Assembly: GCA_052143895.1 (NCBI GenBank)
Contig: JBKQRT010000403.1
Location: 1-16,103, forward strand
Source: Bog-756 sp052143895
GTDB lineage: Bacteria > Actinomycetota > Acidimicrobiia > Acidimicrobiales > RAAP-2
Reading direction: 5' to 3'
Length of the DNA: 16,103 nt
Shown here one piece after another: positions 1-5,653 of the stretch. The position numbers and the translations under genes were made by a program. The notes beneath the pieces are model-generated. The model searched no databases and was not told the origin of the DNA. It was given only the letters and a program-made list of their open reading frames with translations. The first letter of the stretch is position 1; every line of letters begins with the position of its first letter.

Positions 1-1102
1 CGGCGGCATCTTCGCCTTCGGTGACGCCCAGTTCTACGGGTCGATGGGGGCCGTGGCCCTCAACCGCCCGATCGTCGGGATCGCCACCACCCCCGACGGC
101 CACGGGTACTGGGAGGTCGCCGCCGACGGCGGCATCTTCGCCTTCGGTGACGCCCAGTTCTACGGGTCCACCGGCTCCCTCCGCCTCAACAAGCCGATCG
201 TCGGCGTCGAATCCTCGCCGGACGGCCACGGGTATTGGGAGGTGGCCAGCGACGGCGGCGTCTTCGCCTTCGGTGACGCCCAGTTCTACGGGTCCACTGG
301 TTCGATCCAACTCGCCCAGCCCATCGTCGGGATCGACACCACGCCAGACGGCGGTGGCTACTGGATGGTCGCCTCTGACGGCGGCGTCTTCGCCTTCGGT
401 GACGCCCAGTTCTACGGTTCGGCGACCGGCTTGTCGCCAACCAGTTCCATCGTGGGGGTCGCCTCGACACCGGACGGGCGCGGCTACTGGGAGGCGGCGG
501 CCGACGGGGCGGTCTTCGCCTTCGGCGACGCCCAGTTCTACGGTCGGGCCACGCCGGCCCTCCCGGTGGTGGGCATCACCGCCACCCACGCCGGATACCG
601 CCTGGTCGCCGCCGACGGCGGCATCTTCGACTTCGGCCGGGCCCCGTTCTACGGATCCACGGCCGGCCAGCAGCTCAACCGACCGGTCATCGGCATGGCC
701 ACCACCAGCGGCGGCTATCTCCTCGTGGCCTCAGACGGCGGGATCTTCGCCTTCGGCGGCGCCCGGTTCTTCGGCTCGCTGGGAGGCAGCACGGTGGCCA
801 GCCCGGCGGCGACGTCGTCGGGCGCGACCCCGGACGGCGTCACCGACTACCAGCGTGCGGCATGGGAGCGGGCCAACCTCTGCGAGGAGGGTGGCGTCTG
901 GGACGTCGACGGGCCGGTCTACAGCGGCGGGCTCGGCTTCAGCCATGCGAACTGGGACATCTTCAATACCTTCGGCTATCCGCCGGACGCGGCCCAGGCC
1001 ACCCCGGAAGAGCAGATCCGGGTGGCGGTGGCCTTCGCCACCGCCTACTGGGGGAACCCCAACGCCGCGCCCGACCAGAGCGGGTGCACCGGGGGCTACT
1101 GA
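1..1102 (+). CDS. Repeat-rich protein with C-terminal Rpf/transglycosylase-like domain (5' partial)
   Basis: The reading frame is open from the first bases, so the start lies outside the window. An internal ATG at 44 falls inside a repeat and is not the true start. The visible N-terminal part is a run of about 42-residue repeats with the core FAFGDAQFYGS followed by PIVG and PDG.GYW; this repeat class is common in Acidimicrobiia surface proteins. The last ~85 residues resemble the resuscitation-promoting-factor fold: WERANLCEEGG, then GGLGFSHANWDIF, ATPEEQIRVA and a final Cys (SGC) four residues from the end. In Rpf domains the Glu after the first Cys (here codon 884-886) is catalytic, and the two Cys form a disulfide. 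Expected role: an exported muralytic enzyme acting on peptidoglycan, with the repeats as a surface or binding module. A signal peptide would lie upstream and cannot be seen. The Rpf assignment rests on motif recognition only. Confidence 0.75.
   Translation, partial: GGIFAFGDAQFYGSMGAVALNRPIVGIATTPDGHGYWEVAADGGIFAFGDAQFYGSTGSLRLNKPIVGVESSPDGHGYWEVASDGGVFAFGDAQFYGSTGSIQLAQPIVGIDTTPDGGGYWMVASDGGVFAFGDAQFYGSATGLSPTSSIVGVASTPDGRGYWEAAADGAVFAFGDAQFYGRATPALPVVGITATHAGYRLVAADGGIFDFGRAPFYGSTAGQQLNRPVIGMATTSGGYLLVASDGGIFAFGGARFFGSLGGSTVASPAATSSGATPDGVTDYQRAAWERANLCEEGGVWDVDGPVYSGGLGFSHANWDIFNTFGYPPDAAQATPEEQIRVAVAFATAYWGNPNAAPDQSGCTGGY
2..790 (+). repeat. Tandem 126-bp (42-codon) coding repeats
   Basis: The DGG-I/V-FAFG core recurs with its glycine-glycine codons beginning at 2, 128, 254, 380 and 506, an exact 126-bp period. 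Degenerate copies follow at 617 (111 bp later) and 737 (120 bp later). The first copies are nearly identical at DNA level around TTCGCCTTCGGTGACGCCCA, while the last two have diverged (FDFGRAPFYGS, FAFGGARFFGS). This gradient fits array growth by unequal crossing-over in the middle, with older copies next to the Rpf domain. The repeats are coding, not a CRISPR or satellite. Confidence 0.9.
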
Positions 1103-1108
1103 CGACCC

Positions 1109-1148
1109 GGTCCGCGGGTGCCGGGCCGGCGCCGGGCACCCGCGGACC
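1109..1148. terminator. Long GC hairpin between convergent genes
   Basis: Positions 1109-1122 pair perfectly with 1135-1148 (14 bp). After one mismatch, three more pairs form inside, leaving a four-base loop. The hairpin starts six bases after the Rpf-protein stop and ends eight bases before the stop of the convergent gene at 1157, so it could serve both strands. There is no T-tract, as is usual for actinobacterial terminators. Confidence 0.7.
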
Positions 1149-1156
1149 CTTGCCGG

Positions 1157-1597
1157 TCAGCCGGCGGCGTTCATGCGCTCCAGGGTTGCGGCCATCTGCC
1201 GGTGCACCAGATCGACCGCCCGCAGCGGTCGGATCATCACCCGGAACTCCACGATCCGACCGGCGTCGTTGGCCCGGATGATGTCGACCCCGTTCACATA
1301 GGTGCCCTCGATGGTGGTCTCGAATTCGAGGACGGCGGTGTCGCCGCCCAGGACGGTCTTCGTGTAGCGGAAGCCGCCGGGCCCGGTGCTGCTCGACCCC
1401 GTGGCGGTGGCCGGCTGGTCGCCGGGGAGGGTCTGGGCGGCCGCCCGCAGGTACCGCATGGTGATCGCCTTCCCCCGTTGGGGCGTGTGCACGATCGGCG
1501 AGTAGAAGACGACCTCGTCGTCGAGGAGCTCGTCGAGCCCGCCGGGCAGGTCCCCGCGCAGGAACGCGTGCCATCTGTCGACCACCTGCTCGATCAT
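1157..1597 (-). CDS. SnoaL/NTF2-like fold protein
   Basis: 146 residues, a typical length for single-domain SnoaL-like (NTF2 superfamily) proteins. The start MIEQVVDRWHAFLRGD is the usual first helix, followed by LDELLDDEVVFYSPIVHTPQRGKAI (cone-shaped fold opening and substrate pocket region) and then strands such as TAVLEFETTIEGTYVNGVDIIR and IVEFRVMIRPLRAV. The ATG at 1597 is chosen over longer in-frame options because a GGAGGTGG ribosome site lies just upstream and homologous proteins begin here; the extension would run into the divergent gene. The family includes polyketide cyclases, isomerases and many proteins of unknown substrate, so no reaction can be assigned. It is divergent from another NTF2-like gene at 1710. 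Confidence 0.75.
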   Translation of the reverse strand: MIEQVVDRWHAFLRGDLPGGLDELLDDEVVFYSPIVHTPQRGKAITMRYLRAAAQTLPGDQPATATGSSSTGPGGFRYTKTVLGGDTAVLEFETTIEGTYVNGVDIIRANDAGRIVEFRVMIRPLRAVDLVHRQMAATLERMNAAG

Positions 1598-1709
1598 CGC
1601 TCCACCTCCGTGGTCCCCGACGGTAGCCGACGGCGGACGGAGGGCCCCTCCCGGCGACGGTGACGGTCGGCGCCCATACTGGTGGACCGGACGTCCACGG
1701 GAGGTTGTC
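1598..1709. promoter_or_regulatory. Divergent promoter region between two SnoaL-like genes
   Basis: This 112-bp gap must hold promoters for both genes. On the minus strand TACCGT (1625-1620) is a plausible -10, 22 bases before the ATG at 1597. On the plus strand CATACT (1675-1680) is a weaker -10 candidate ahead of the GGGAGG ribosome site at 1699-1704. I see no convincing -35 for either. Confidence 0.35.
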
Positions 1710-2228
1710 GTGCACACCATCGAGGAGCTGGCGGGAGAGCTGGCACTACTGCGCCGACGGGTCGACGATGCCGAGGGCGTGCTGGAGATCCTGGCCCTCA
1801 AGGCGCGCTACGGCGAGCTCGTGGACCGTCGCTTCCGCAGCGGTGCGGTCGTCGACACCGGCGAGCTCGAGCGGGTGACCGCCGACGCCGCCCGTCTGTT
1901 CACCGTCGACGGCACCTGGGACGGCGGGCCCGCTCTCGGCTCGGTGACCGGCCGGGAGGCCATCGCCCGACGCCTGGCCTCCCCCACCCTCGATTTCTCC
2001 CGGCACCTGTTCGTGAAGCCCCGGATCGCCGTCGACGGCGAGCGGGCCACCGGCCGGTGGGACCTGCTGAGCCCCTGCCGGCGCCCTGACGGCATGTCCT
2101 ATTGGATGTGCGGCTACGAGGACGACGAGTACCGCCGGGTCGACGGGGAGTGGCTCCACCGGTCGATGCGGCTCACCACCGTGTTCCTGTCGCCGGTGGG
2201 CGAGGGCTGGACGACGATCGTCGATTGA
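1710..2228 (+). CDS. SnoaL-like (SnoaL_4 type) domain protein
   Basis: 172 residues starting at a GTG preceded by GGGAGG with a five-base spacer. The N-terminus forms a Leu/Arg-rich helix (IEELAGELALLRRRVDDAEGVLEI), then LKARYGELVDRR, the SnoaL_4-type opening in which a helix precedes the cone fold. Later strands include RLFTVDGTWDGG, ALGSVTGREAIARRL, SRHLFVKPRIAVDGERATGRWDLL and a final aromatic-rich sheet (YEDDEYRRVDGEWLHRSMRLTTVF). The conserved W and the HLF/KPRIAV pattern fit NTF2-like proteins of actinobacterial catabolic clusters. No catalytic residue set can be assigned with confidence. It is a single-gene unit that runs convergently into the ATPase gene. Confidence 0.7.
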   Translation: MHTIEELAGELALLRRRVDDAEGVLEILALKARYGELVDRRFRSGAVVDTGELERVTADAARLFTVDGTWDGGPALGSVTGREAIARRLASPTLDFSRHLFVKPRIAVDGERATGRWDLLSPCRRPDGMSYWMCGYEDDEYRRVDGEWLHRSMRLTTVFLSPVGEGWTTIVD

Positions 2229-2238
2229 CCACGAGCCC

Positions 2239-2262
2239 GGCCGGCACTGGTCCGGTGCGGCC
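2239..2262. terminator. Imperfect hairpin between convergent genes
   Basis: GGCCGGCAC (2239-2247) pairs with GTGCGGCC (2255-2262) with one bulged G and a seven-base loop. It lies in the 36-bp gap between the convergent SnoaL-like and ATPase genes. No T-tract follows. Confidence 0.4.
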
Positions 2263-2264
2263 GC

Positions 2265-3482
2265 TCAGCCGGTAGCCGGACCCGTGGGGCCCCGCCGGGA
2301 CACGGCCGACGCCTCCGAGCCGGACGCAGGCATCCAGCGCATCATGAAGTCACCGAACATGGGGACGGTGAAGTCGATGGTCCCCCACCTCGGCGAGTAG
2401 CAGAGGGCCTTTCGGAGCAGACCGTCACGGGTCGGGCCGACGGCCGTGGCCTTCTTCCCCAGCAACGCCGCCACCTCGGCCGTCCGCACCGGGCCCGGGC
2501 CCAGCTCGGCCATGGCCCGGAGGTACCGCCGCTCGGGATCGGTGGTCCGCCCGGTCCGCACCCGGAAGAAGCCATCATCGAGCTCGGCCATGGCGATGCG
2601 CGTGCTGCGCTCGACGTCGTCCGAGGTGATCACGTCCGGCCCTGCGGCCGCGTCCCAGGCCTGCTTCCCGAATTCCTGGAGGAAGTAGGGATAACCGCGT
2701 GTGGCGGCGACCACCCGGTCGAGGGCGGGCGCGGCCCACCGCACGCCCTCGTCGGCCGCCGGCAGCTCGAGCGCGTCCCTCGCCTCACCGGCGCTCAGCG
2801 AGTCGATGACCGGGAAGGTGAACATGCGCTCAGCGTAGGACTTGGCCTCACCGGTGAGGGCGGCGAGGGCCGGCAGCCCGGCGCCGGCCACGGTGATGGG
2901 CAGGCGCAGCTGGGTGGCCCGGTGCAGGCCCATCACCAACGCCTCGAACACGGGCGGTCGGACGTAGTGGAGCTCGTCCACCGTGACCAGCACCCCGGTG
3001 TCGTGGTCCCGGGCGACCTCGCCGATCTCCACGAACAGGCCGGCCAGGTCGGTCGTCAGGTCGCCGGAGTCGGCCGGCCCGTGGACGGCCTCGACGTCGA
3101 TGCTGAGCTCGGGCCCGTCGGGCAGCCGGAGGCTGAACGCCTTCAGCACGCCGAGCGCACGCCACACCCGCTCGCCGATCCGGCGCCGGGCGTCCATCGA
3201 GAGCAGCAGCCGGCGGAAGGCCGCAGCCAGGCGCTGGGGCAGATCGCCGTCCTCGCTGACCTCGACGTGCTCGTGGAAGAACCCCCGCCCCCCGGCCAGC
3301 TGCTCGAACTCGTTGAGCAGGACCGTCTTGCCCACGCCCCGCAAGCCGGTCAGCACCTGGCTGCGACCGTCCCGCCCGATGCGCAGCCGCTGCAGGGCGA
3401 TGTCCATCGCCCCGATCTCGCGTGCCCGGCCGACCAGTGCCGGAGGCCGGGTGCCGGCGCCCGGGCTGTAGGGATTGCGCAC
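2265..3482 (-). CDS. AAA-type ATPase with C-terminal winged helix
   Basis: 405 residues. An N-terminal VGRAREI motif (17-23) leads into Walker A GLRGVGKT (46-53). Walker B is VLVTVDE (164-170), and VAGAGLPAL (198-206) suits a sensor-1 strand. GYPYFLQEFGKQAW (263-276) is typical of the archaeal-ATPase/Orc1-Cdc6-like branch. The segment around 313-385 (YLRAMAELGPGPVRTAEVAALLG, then LLRKALCYSPRWGTIDFTVPMFGDFM) looks like a winged-helix DNA-binding domain, so ATP-dependent DNA binding or regulation is the likely role. The start is GTG at 3482; an in-frame TAG seven codons upstream rules out a much longer protein. No strong ribosome site is visible. The gene lies 72 bp downstream of a TetR-like gene on the same strand, across an AT-rich dyad-containing gap, so it probably has its own promoter. 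Partner and function are unknown. Confidence 0.75.
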   Translation of the reverse strand: MRNPYSPGAGTRPPALVGRAREIGAMDIALQRLRIGRDGRSQVLTGLRGVGKTVLLNEFEQLAGGRGFFHEHVEVSEDGDLPQRLAAAFRRLLLSMDARRRIGERVWRALGVLKAFSLRLPDGPELSIDVEAVHGPADSGDLTTDLAGLFVEIGEVARDHDTGVLVTVDELHYVRPPVFEALVMGLHRATQLRLPITVAGAGLPALAALTGEAKSYAERMFTFPVIDSLSAGEARDALELPAADEGVRWAAPALDRVVAATRGYPYFLQEFGKQAWDAAAGPDVITSDDVERSTRIAMAELDDGFFRVRTGRTTDPERRYLRAMAELGPGPVRTAEVAALLGKKATAVGPTRDGLLRKALCYSPRWGTIDFTVPMFGDFMMRWMPASGSEASAVSRRGPTGPATG

Positions 3483-3496
3483 CCGGTCCGTGCACT

Positions 3497-3545
3497 GAAT
3501 CTAGCAATTCCCTGTCATTCTAGGAAATCTCCTAGATATACGTCG
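3497..3545 (-). promoter_or_regulatory. AT-rich promoter/operator island upstream of the ATPase
   Basis: The gap is strikingly AT-rich for this DNA. On the minus strand TAGAAT (3522-3517) is a five-of-six -10 match, about 34 bases from the GTG. A weak -35 candidate, CGACGT, is at 3545-3540 (17-base spacer). The inverted repeat CTAGGA-N4-TCCTAG (3520-3535) lies in the spacer and overlaps the -10, a standard repressor position. A second, looser dyad, GAAT-N6-ATTC (3497-3510), follows. Three CTAG tetramers occur within 35 bp. Confidence 0.5.
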
Positions 3546-3554
3546 GTCCGCCGC

Positions 3555-4355
3555 TCACCCGATCGTCCGCGTCGACGTGACCTCCGGTGACCAGTGCGGG
3601 TCGAGCTCGAAGAACTGGTGGACGAGGGCCTCGAGCCCCACGGCGAACAGCGTCCACTCCTGGGGCTCGCCGTGCCGCCCGGTCGGCCGCATGATGCCGT
3701 CCATGTCCGAACCGTCGACCCGGTTGCGCAATGCACACCCCTCGGCCAGTCCCTCGACGGCGATGGTGAATTGCCGCATGGTCAGCTGCTCGAGCAGTCG
3801 CAGGCCGAGCAGGTCGGCCATCAGGGTGTAGACCTCCTCGAGCTGCTTGGTGAAGGCCTCGTAGCCCCGGGCCAGCGCGGCCTCGATCCGACCGCGGTAC
3901 ACGCAGGGATCGCCGGCTGTGGCGAGCGCCCACACTCCGATCCAGGACGTCCAGTTCGGTGAGGTACGGAGCGCATCGGCGTTGGCGCCGCCGGCCAGCC
4001 GGCACAGCTCGCTCGTGCACCACCACCGGGCCTCCTCCGTCGAGGCATCCATCTCCTCGAGGAACGGCAGCAGGACCTCGACGGTCCGATCGAGCTCGTC
4101 GTGGCCCTCGTCGGCGGCGATGGCCACCAGCACATCGGCCTGGTACTCGGCCTGGTTCGTCCACACCCGCTTGATGATCGAGGCGTTGGTCAGCCGGATG
4201 CCGGTCTCCTCCTCCACCCGGTCGAAGACCCGTTTGAAGGTGAGGGCCTCCGCGCCGGAGCCCAGGCCCTCCTCGCGGAGGATGGCCCGGCCGGACTCGA
4301 GCAGGAGGGTGCGCAGCTCGTCCCGACTCTGCTTGGGCTTGCGGGTGCCGGTCAC
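3555..4355 (-). CDS. TetR-like transcriptional regulator, tandem copy 1
   Basis: 266 residues, longer than a typical TetR (about 200). The N-terminal DNA-binding region is ELRTLLLESGRAILREEGL, then ALTFKRVFDRVEEETGIRL and TNASIIKRVWTNQAEYQADVL. This matches the TetR helix-turn-helix layout, with the last block in place of the usual Y-x-HF-x-x-K-E-x-L-x-x-A-V-L. The remaining ~190 residues are an all-helical presumed ligand and dimer domain. It is about half identical to the neighbour at 4532-5329, with the strongest match in the HTH. The GTG at 4355 is chosen because the paralogue begins at the equivalent place. An open frame continues upstream to 4910, but that part is a shadow of copy 2. 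No good ribosome site precedes the GTG; instead a short ORF ends on it (GTGA overlap). Ligand and targets are unknown. Confidence 0.72.
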   Translation of the reverse strand: MTGTRKPKQSRDELRTLLLESGRAILREEGLGSGAEALTFKRVFDRVEEETGIRLTNASIIKRVWTNQAEYQADVLVAIAADEGHDELDRTVEVLLPFLEEMDASTEEARWWCTSELCRLAGGANADALRTSPNWTSWIGVWALATAGDPCVYRGRIEAALARGYEAFTKQLEEVYTLMADLLGLRLLEQLTMRQFTIAVEGLAEGCALRNRVDGSDMDGIMRPTGRHGEPQEWTLFAVGLEALVHQFFELDPHWSPEVTSTRTIG

Positions 4356-4414
4356 GACCGTGCCCGTGTGGAACCGGCCGCCCCACGGTCCCGACTGATG
4401 ACCCTGACACCCAT
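4352..4414 (-). CDS. Putative 20-codon leader ORF coupled to TetR-like copy 1
   Basis: ATG at 4414 is followed by 20 codons (MGVRVISRDR... rich in Arg and Ser) and a TGA at 4354-4352 that overlaps the regulator's GTG (GTGA). An AGGGG ribosome site with a five-base spacer precedes this ATG and is better than anything ahead of the regulator start. Copy 2 has the same arrangement. This supports translational coupling, but so short an ORF could be chance. Confidence 0.4.
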   Translation of the reverse strand: MGVRVISRDRGAAGSTRARS

Positions 4415-4493
4415 GTGTTCCCCTACGGTCGACCCTCCGGTCGGGAGTGCCGGCGGCTGACCGGCGCGATCGAAGGAATCGCCGGTCCGGGAG

Positions 4494-4510
4494 TTGCAAT
4501 CGACAGTTGC
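4494..4510. promoter_or_regulatory. TTGCAATC-N4-GTTGC box upstream of TetR-like copy 1
   Basis: TTGCAATCGACAGTTGC on the plus strand. Two TTGC half-sites are spaced 13 bp start to start, and the first is part of the palindrome TTGCAA. The same 13 fixed bases with the same N4 spacer occur upstream of copy 2 at 5431-5447. The box lies 79 bp ahead of the leader ATG, between the two regulator genes, which makes a shared autoregulatory operator likely. Confidence 0.5.
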
Positions 4511-4531
4511 ACCTCCCCTCCGGCAGCGATC

Positions 4532-5329
4532 CTATCGGGAAGCGCTGGACGGCTCCCAGTCGGGATCGAACTCGAGGAACTGCAGGACGAGCGCCTCCAA
4601 CCCGATGGCGAACAACACCCACTCCTCCTCGCCACCGCCCGGCCGGGTCGGCCGACGGATGGACTCCATCTCGCTGGGGTCGATGCGGTACCGCAGCTCG
4701 CACCCCTGGCCGAGCGACTCGGCGGCGACGGCGAGGTGCCGGAAGGTCAGGCCGGGACGCAGTCGCAGGCCCAGCACGTCGGCCATCTCCCGGTAGACCC
4801 CCTCGTACCGGCGGACGAAGGACTCGTACCCCTCGACCAGGGCCGACTGGATCCGGCGCCGGCACTCGAAGGGCGCCCCGCCGGCGGCCAGGGCCCACAC
4901 CCCCATCCACGTGGGCCAGTCCGGCGACTCACGGTAGGCGGACCGGCTGGCCTGCCCGGCCACCCGGCAGATGTCCCGCAGCGCCTGTCGCCGGCCCGCC
5001 TCGCTCGACACGTCCATGGTGGCCAGGACGTCGCTGAGCGCATCCACCGTCCGGCGGATCTCGGTGTCACTGCCGTCGGCGGCGATCCCGGCCAGGACGT
5101 CGGACTGGAAGTCGGCCTGGTTCTCCCACACCCGCCTGATGATGGAGGCGTTGGTCAGGCGCACACCGGTGTCCCGCTCCACGCGGGCGAAGACCCGCTT
5201 GAAGGTCAGTGCCTCGGCACCGGCGCCGAGACCCTCGTCCCGCAGGATGGCGCGGCCCGTCTCCACCATGAGCTCGCGGAGCTCCGCGCGGCCCTGCTTC
5301 GGCTGCCGCCCGTTTGCCGCCCGGCTCAT
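4532..5329 (-). CDS. TetR-like transcriptional regulator, tandem copy 2
   Basis: 265 residues starting MSRAANGRQPKQ at ATG 5329. The DNA-binding region (ELRELMVETGRAILRDEGL, ALTFKRVFARVERDTGVRL, TNASIIRRVWENQADFQSDVL) is nearly the same as in copy 1, so the two may bind related sites. The C-terminal half has diverged more, but it keeps landmarks (PDWPTWMGVWALA, GYESFVRRYEGVYREMADVLGLRLR, EEEWVLFAIGLEALVLQFLEFDPDW), which suggests different ligands on a common scaffold. The frame stays open upstream to 6046 and joins in phase with a glycosidase-like fragment. I reject that as one protein because copy 1 begins at the equivalent position. No ribosome site is seen; a 17-codon ORF ends on the start codon (ATGA). 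Copy 1 lies downstream on the same strand, 176 bp away start-to-stop. Confidence 0.72.
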   Translation of the reverse strand: MSRAANGRQPKQGRAELRELMVETGRAILRDEGLGAGAEALTFKRVFARVERDTGVRLTNASIIRRVWENQADFQSDVLAGIAADGSDTEIRRTVDALSDVLATMDVSSEAGRRQALRDICRVAGQASRSAYRESPDWPTWMGVWALAAGGAPFECRRRIQSALVEGYESFVRRYEGVYREMADVLGLRLRPGLTFRHLAVAAESLGQGCELRYRIDPSEMESIRRPTRPGGGEEEWVLFAIGLEALVLQFLEFDPDWEPSSASR

Positions 5330-5379
5330 GGCCGGCCGCTGCGGTGCAGCCGGTCGGCGTCGGCGGTCCCGGACCTCAT
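5326..5379 (-). CDS. Putative 17-codon leader ORF coupled to TetR-like copy 2
   Basis: ATG at 5379 opens 17 codons (MRSGTADADR...), and its TGA at 5328-5326 overlaps the regulator ATG (ATGA). The bases before both leader ATGs are alike (GGGACGC here, GGGAACAC at copy 1). A -10-like TACCGT is at 5400-5395 on the minus strand. The evidence is the parallel with copy 1, not homology. Confidence 0.38.
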   Translation of the reverse strand: MRSGTADADRLHRSGRP

Positions 5380-5430
5380 GCGTCCCACAGCAGGACGGTA
5401 CCTCAGGGCGGAGGTCCAGGTCGGGGCCAC

Positions 5431-5447
5431 TTGCAATCACGGGTTGC
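5431..5447. promoter_or_regulatory. TTGCAATC-N4-GTTGC box upstream of TetR-like copy 2
   Basis: TTGCAATCACGGGTTGC repeats the box at 4494-4510 with identical fixed bases and spacing, while flanking DNA is mostly different. It lies 51 bp ahead of the leader ATG. Relative to the minus-strand -10 candidate at 5400-5395 it would sit just upstream of the -35. Its right half also overlaps a plus-strand -35 candidate, so one bound protein could control both directions. Confidence 0.5.
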
Positions 5448-5472
5448 GAACTTCGGAGGGATTGTCGATACT
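5444..5472 (+). promoter_or_regulatory. Plus-strand promoter candidate with no intact gene behind it
   Basis: TTGCGA (5444-5449), a 17-base spacer and GATACT (5467-5472), each four of six against consensus. It points away from the TetR-like gene into a stretch without a convincing gene. A GTG ORF from 5485 is open but has poor third-position GC for this DNA. Confidence 0.4.
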
Positions 5473-5541
5473 GGGACACGTAGGGTGGCGGATCACGGAT
5501 CGTTCGAGTTCCGCCGTCCCGGAGCAGCAGCCCGGGACGCG

Positions 5542-5567
5542 GGTCCGAGCGACCCGTCACTCGGACC
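5542..5567. other. Perfect 8-bp dyad with 10-base loop
   Basis: GGTCCGAG (5542-5549) is the exact reverse complement of CTCGGACC (5560-5567). It lies about 70 bp downstream of the plus-strand promoter candidate, so it could end a short transcript or be an operator. There is no T-tract. Confidence 0.4.
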
Positions 5568-5653
5568 GCTGCCGCGTGGTTGGGGCGGGCCGCCAGGGCG
5601 CGACGCGTCGGCCAGCGCGGTTCTGCCCAGAGAACCACACTCCTCCACCACCC

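Larger units (their letters stand above)
5380..5653. other. Gene-poor stretch between TetR-like copy 2 and the glycosidase-like fragment
   Basis: No frame here shows recognisable protein. Open frames exist on both strands, but third-position GC is only about two thirds, against near-saturation in the real genes nearby. It holds the TTGC box, a plus-strand promoter candidate, a minus-strand -10 candidate (5400-5395) and a perfect dyad at 5542-5567. It looks like a regulatory region plus decayed sequence next to a rearrangement junction near 5653. Confidence 0.5.

Noticed and set aside
1..800. Regular 126-bp repeats as a CRISPR array or satellite
   Set aside because: The repeats are continuous coding sequence with a conserved 42-residue period and no unique spacers.
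21..1301. 426-codon open frame in another plus frame over the repeat gene
   Set aside because: Low-complexity Ser/Pro/Arg product created by the GC-rich repeats; the real frame has the conserved repeat and the Rpf-like domain.
1598..1801. N-terminal extension of the first SnoaL-like gene
   Set aside because: The extension overlaps the divergent gene at 1710 and has no family similarity; ATG 1597 has a strong ribosome site.
4356..4910. N-terminal extension of TetR-like copy 1 (451-codon frame)
   Set aside because: Its upstream part is a shadow of copy 2, and the product is Arg/Gly-rich without recognisable domains.
5485..5650. Plus-strand GTG gene after the promoter candidate
   Set aside because: Third-position GC is only about two thirds and no family resemblance is seen, so it is kept only as a possible remnant.
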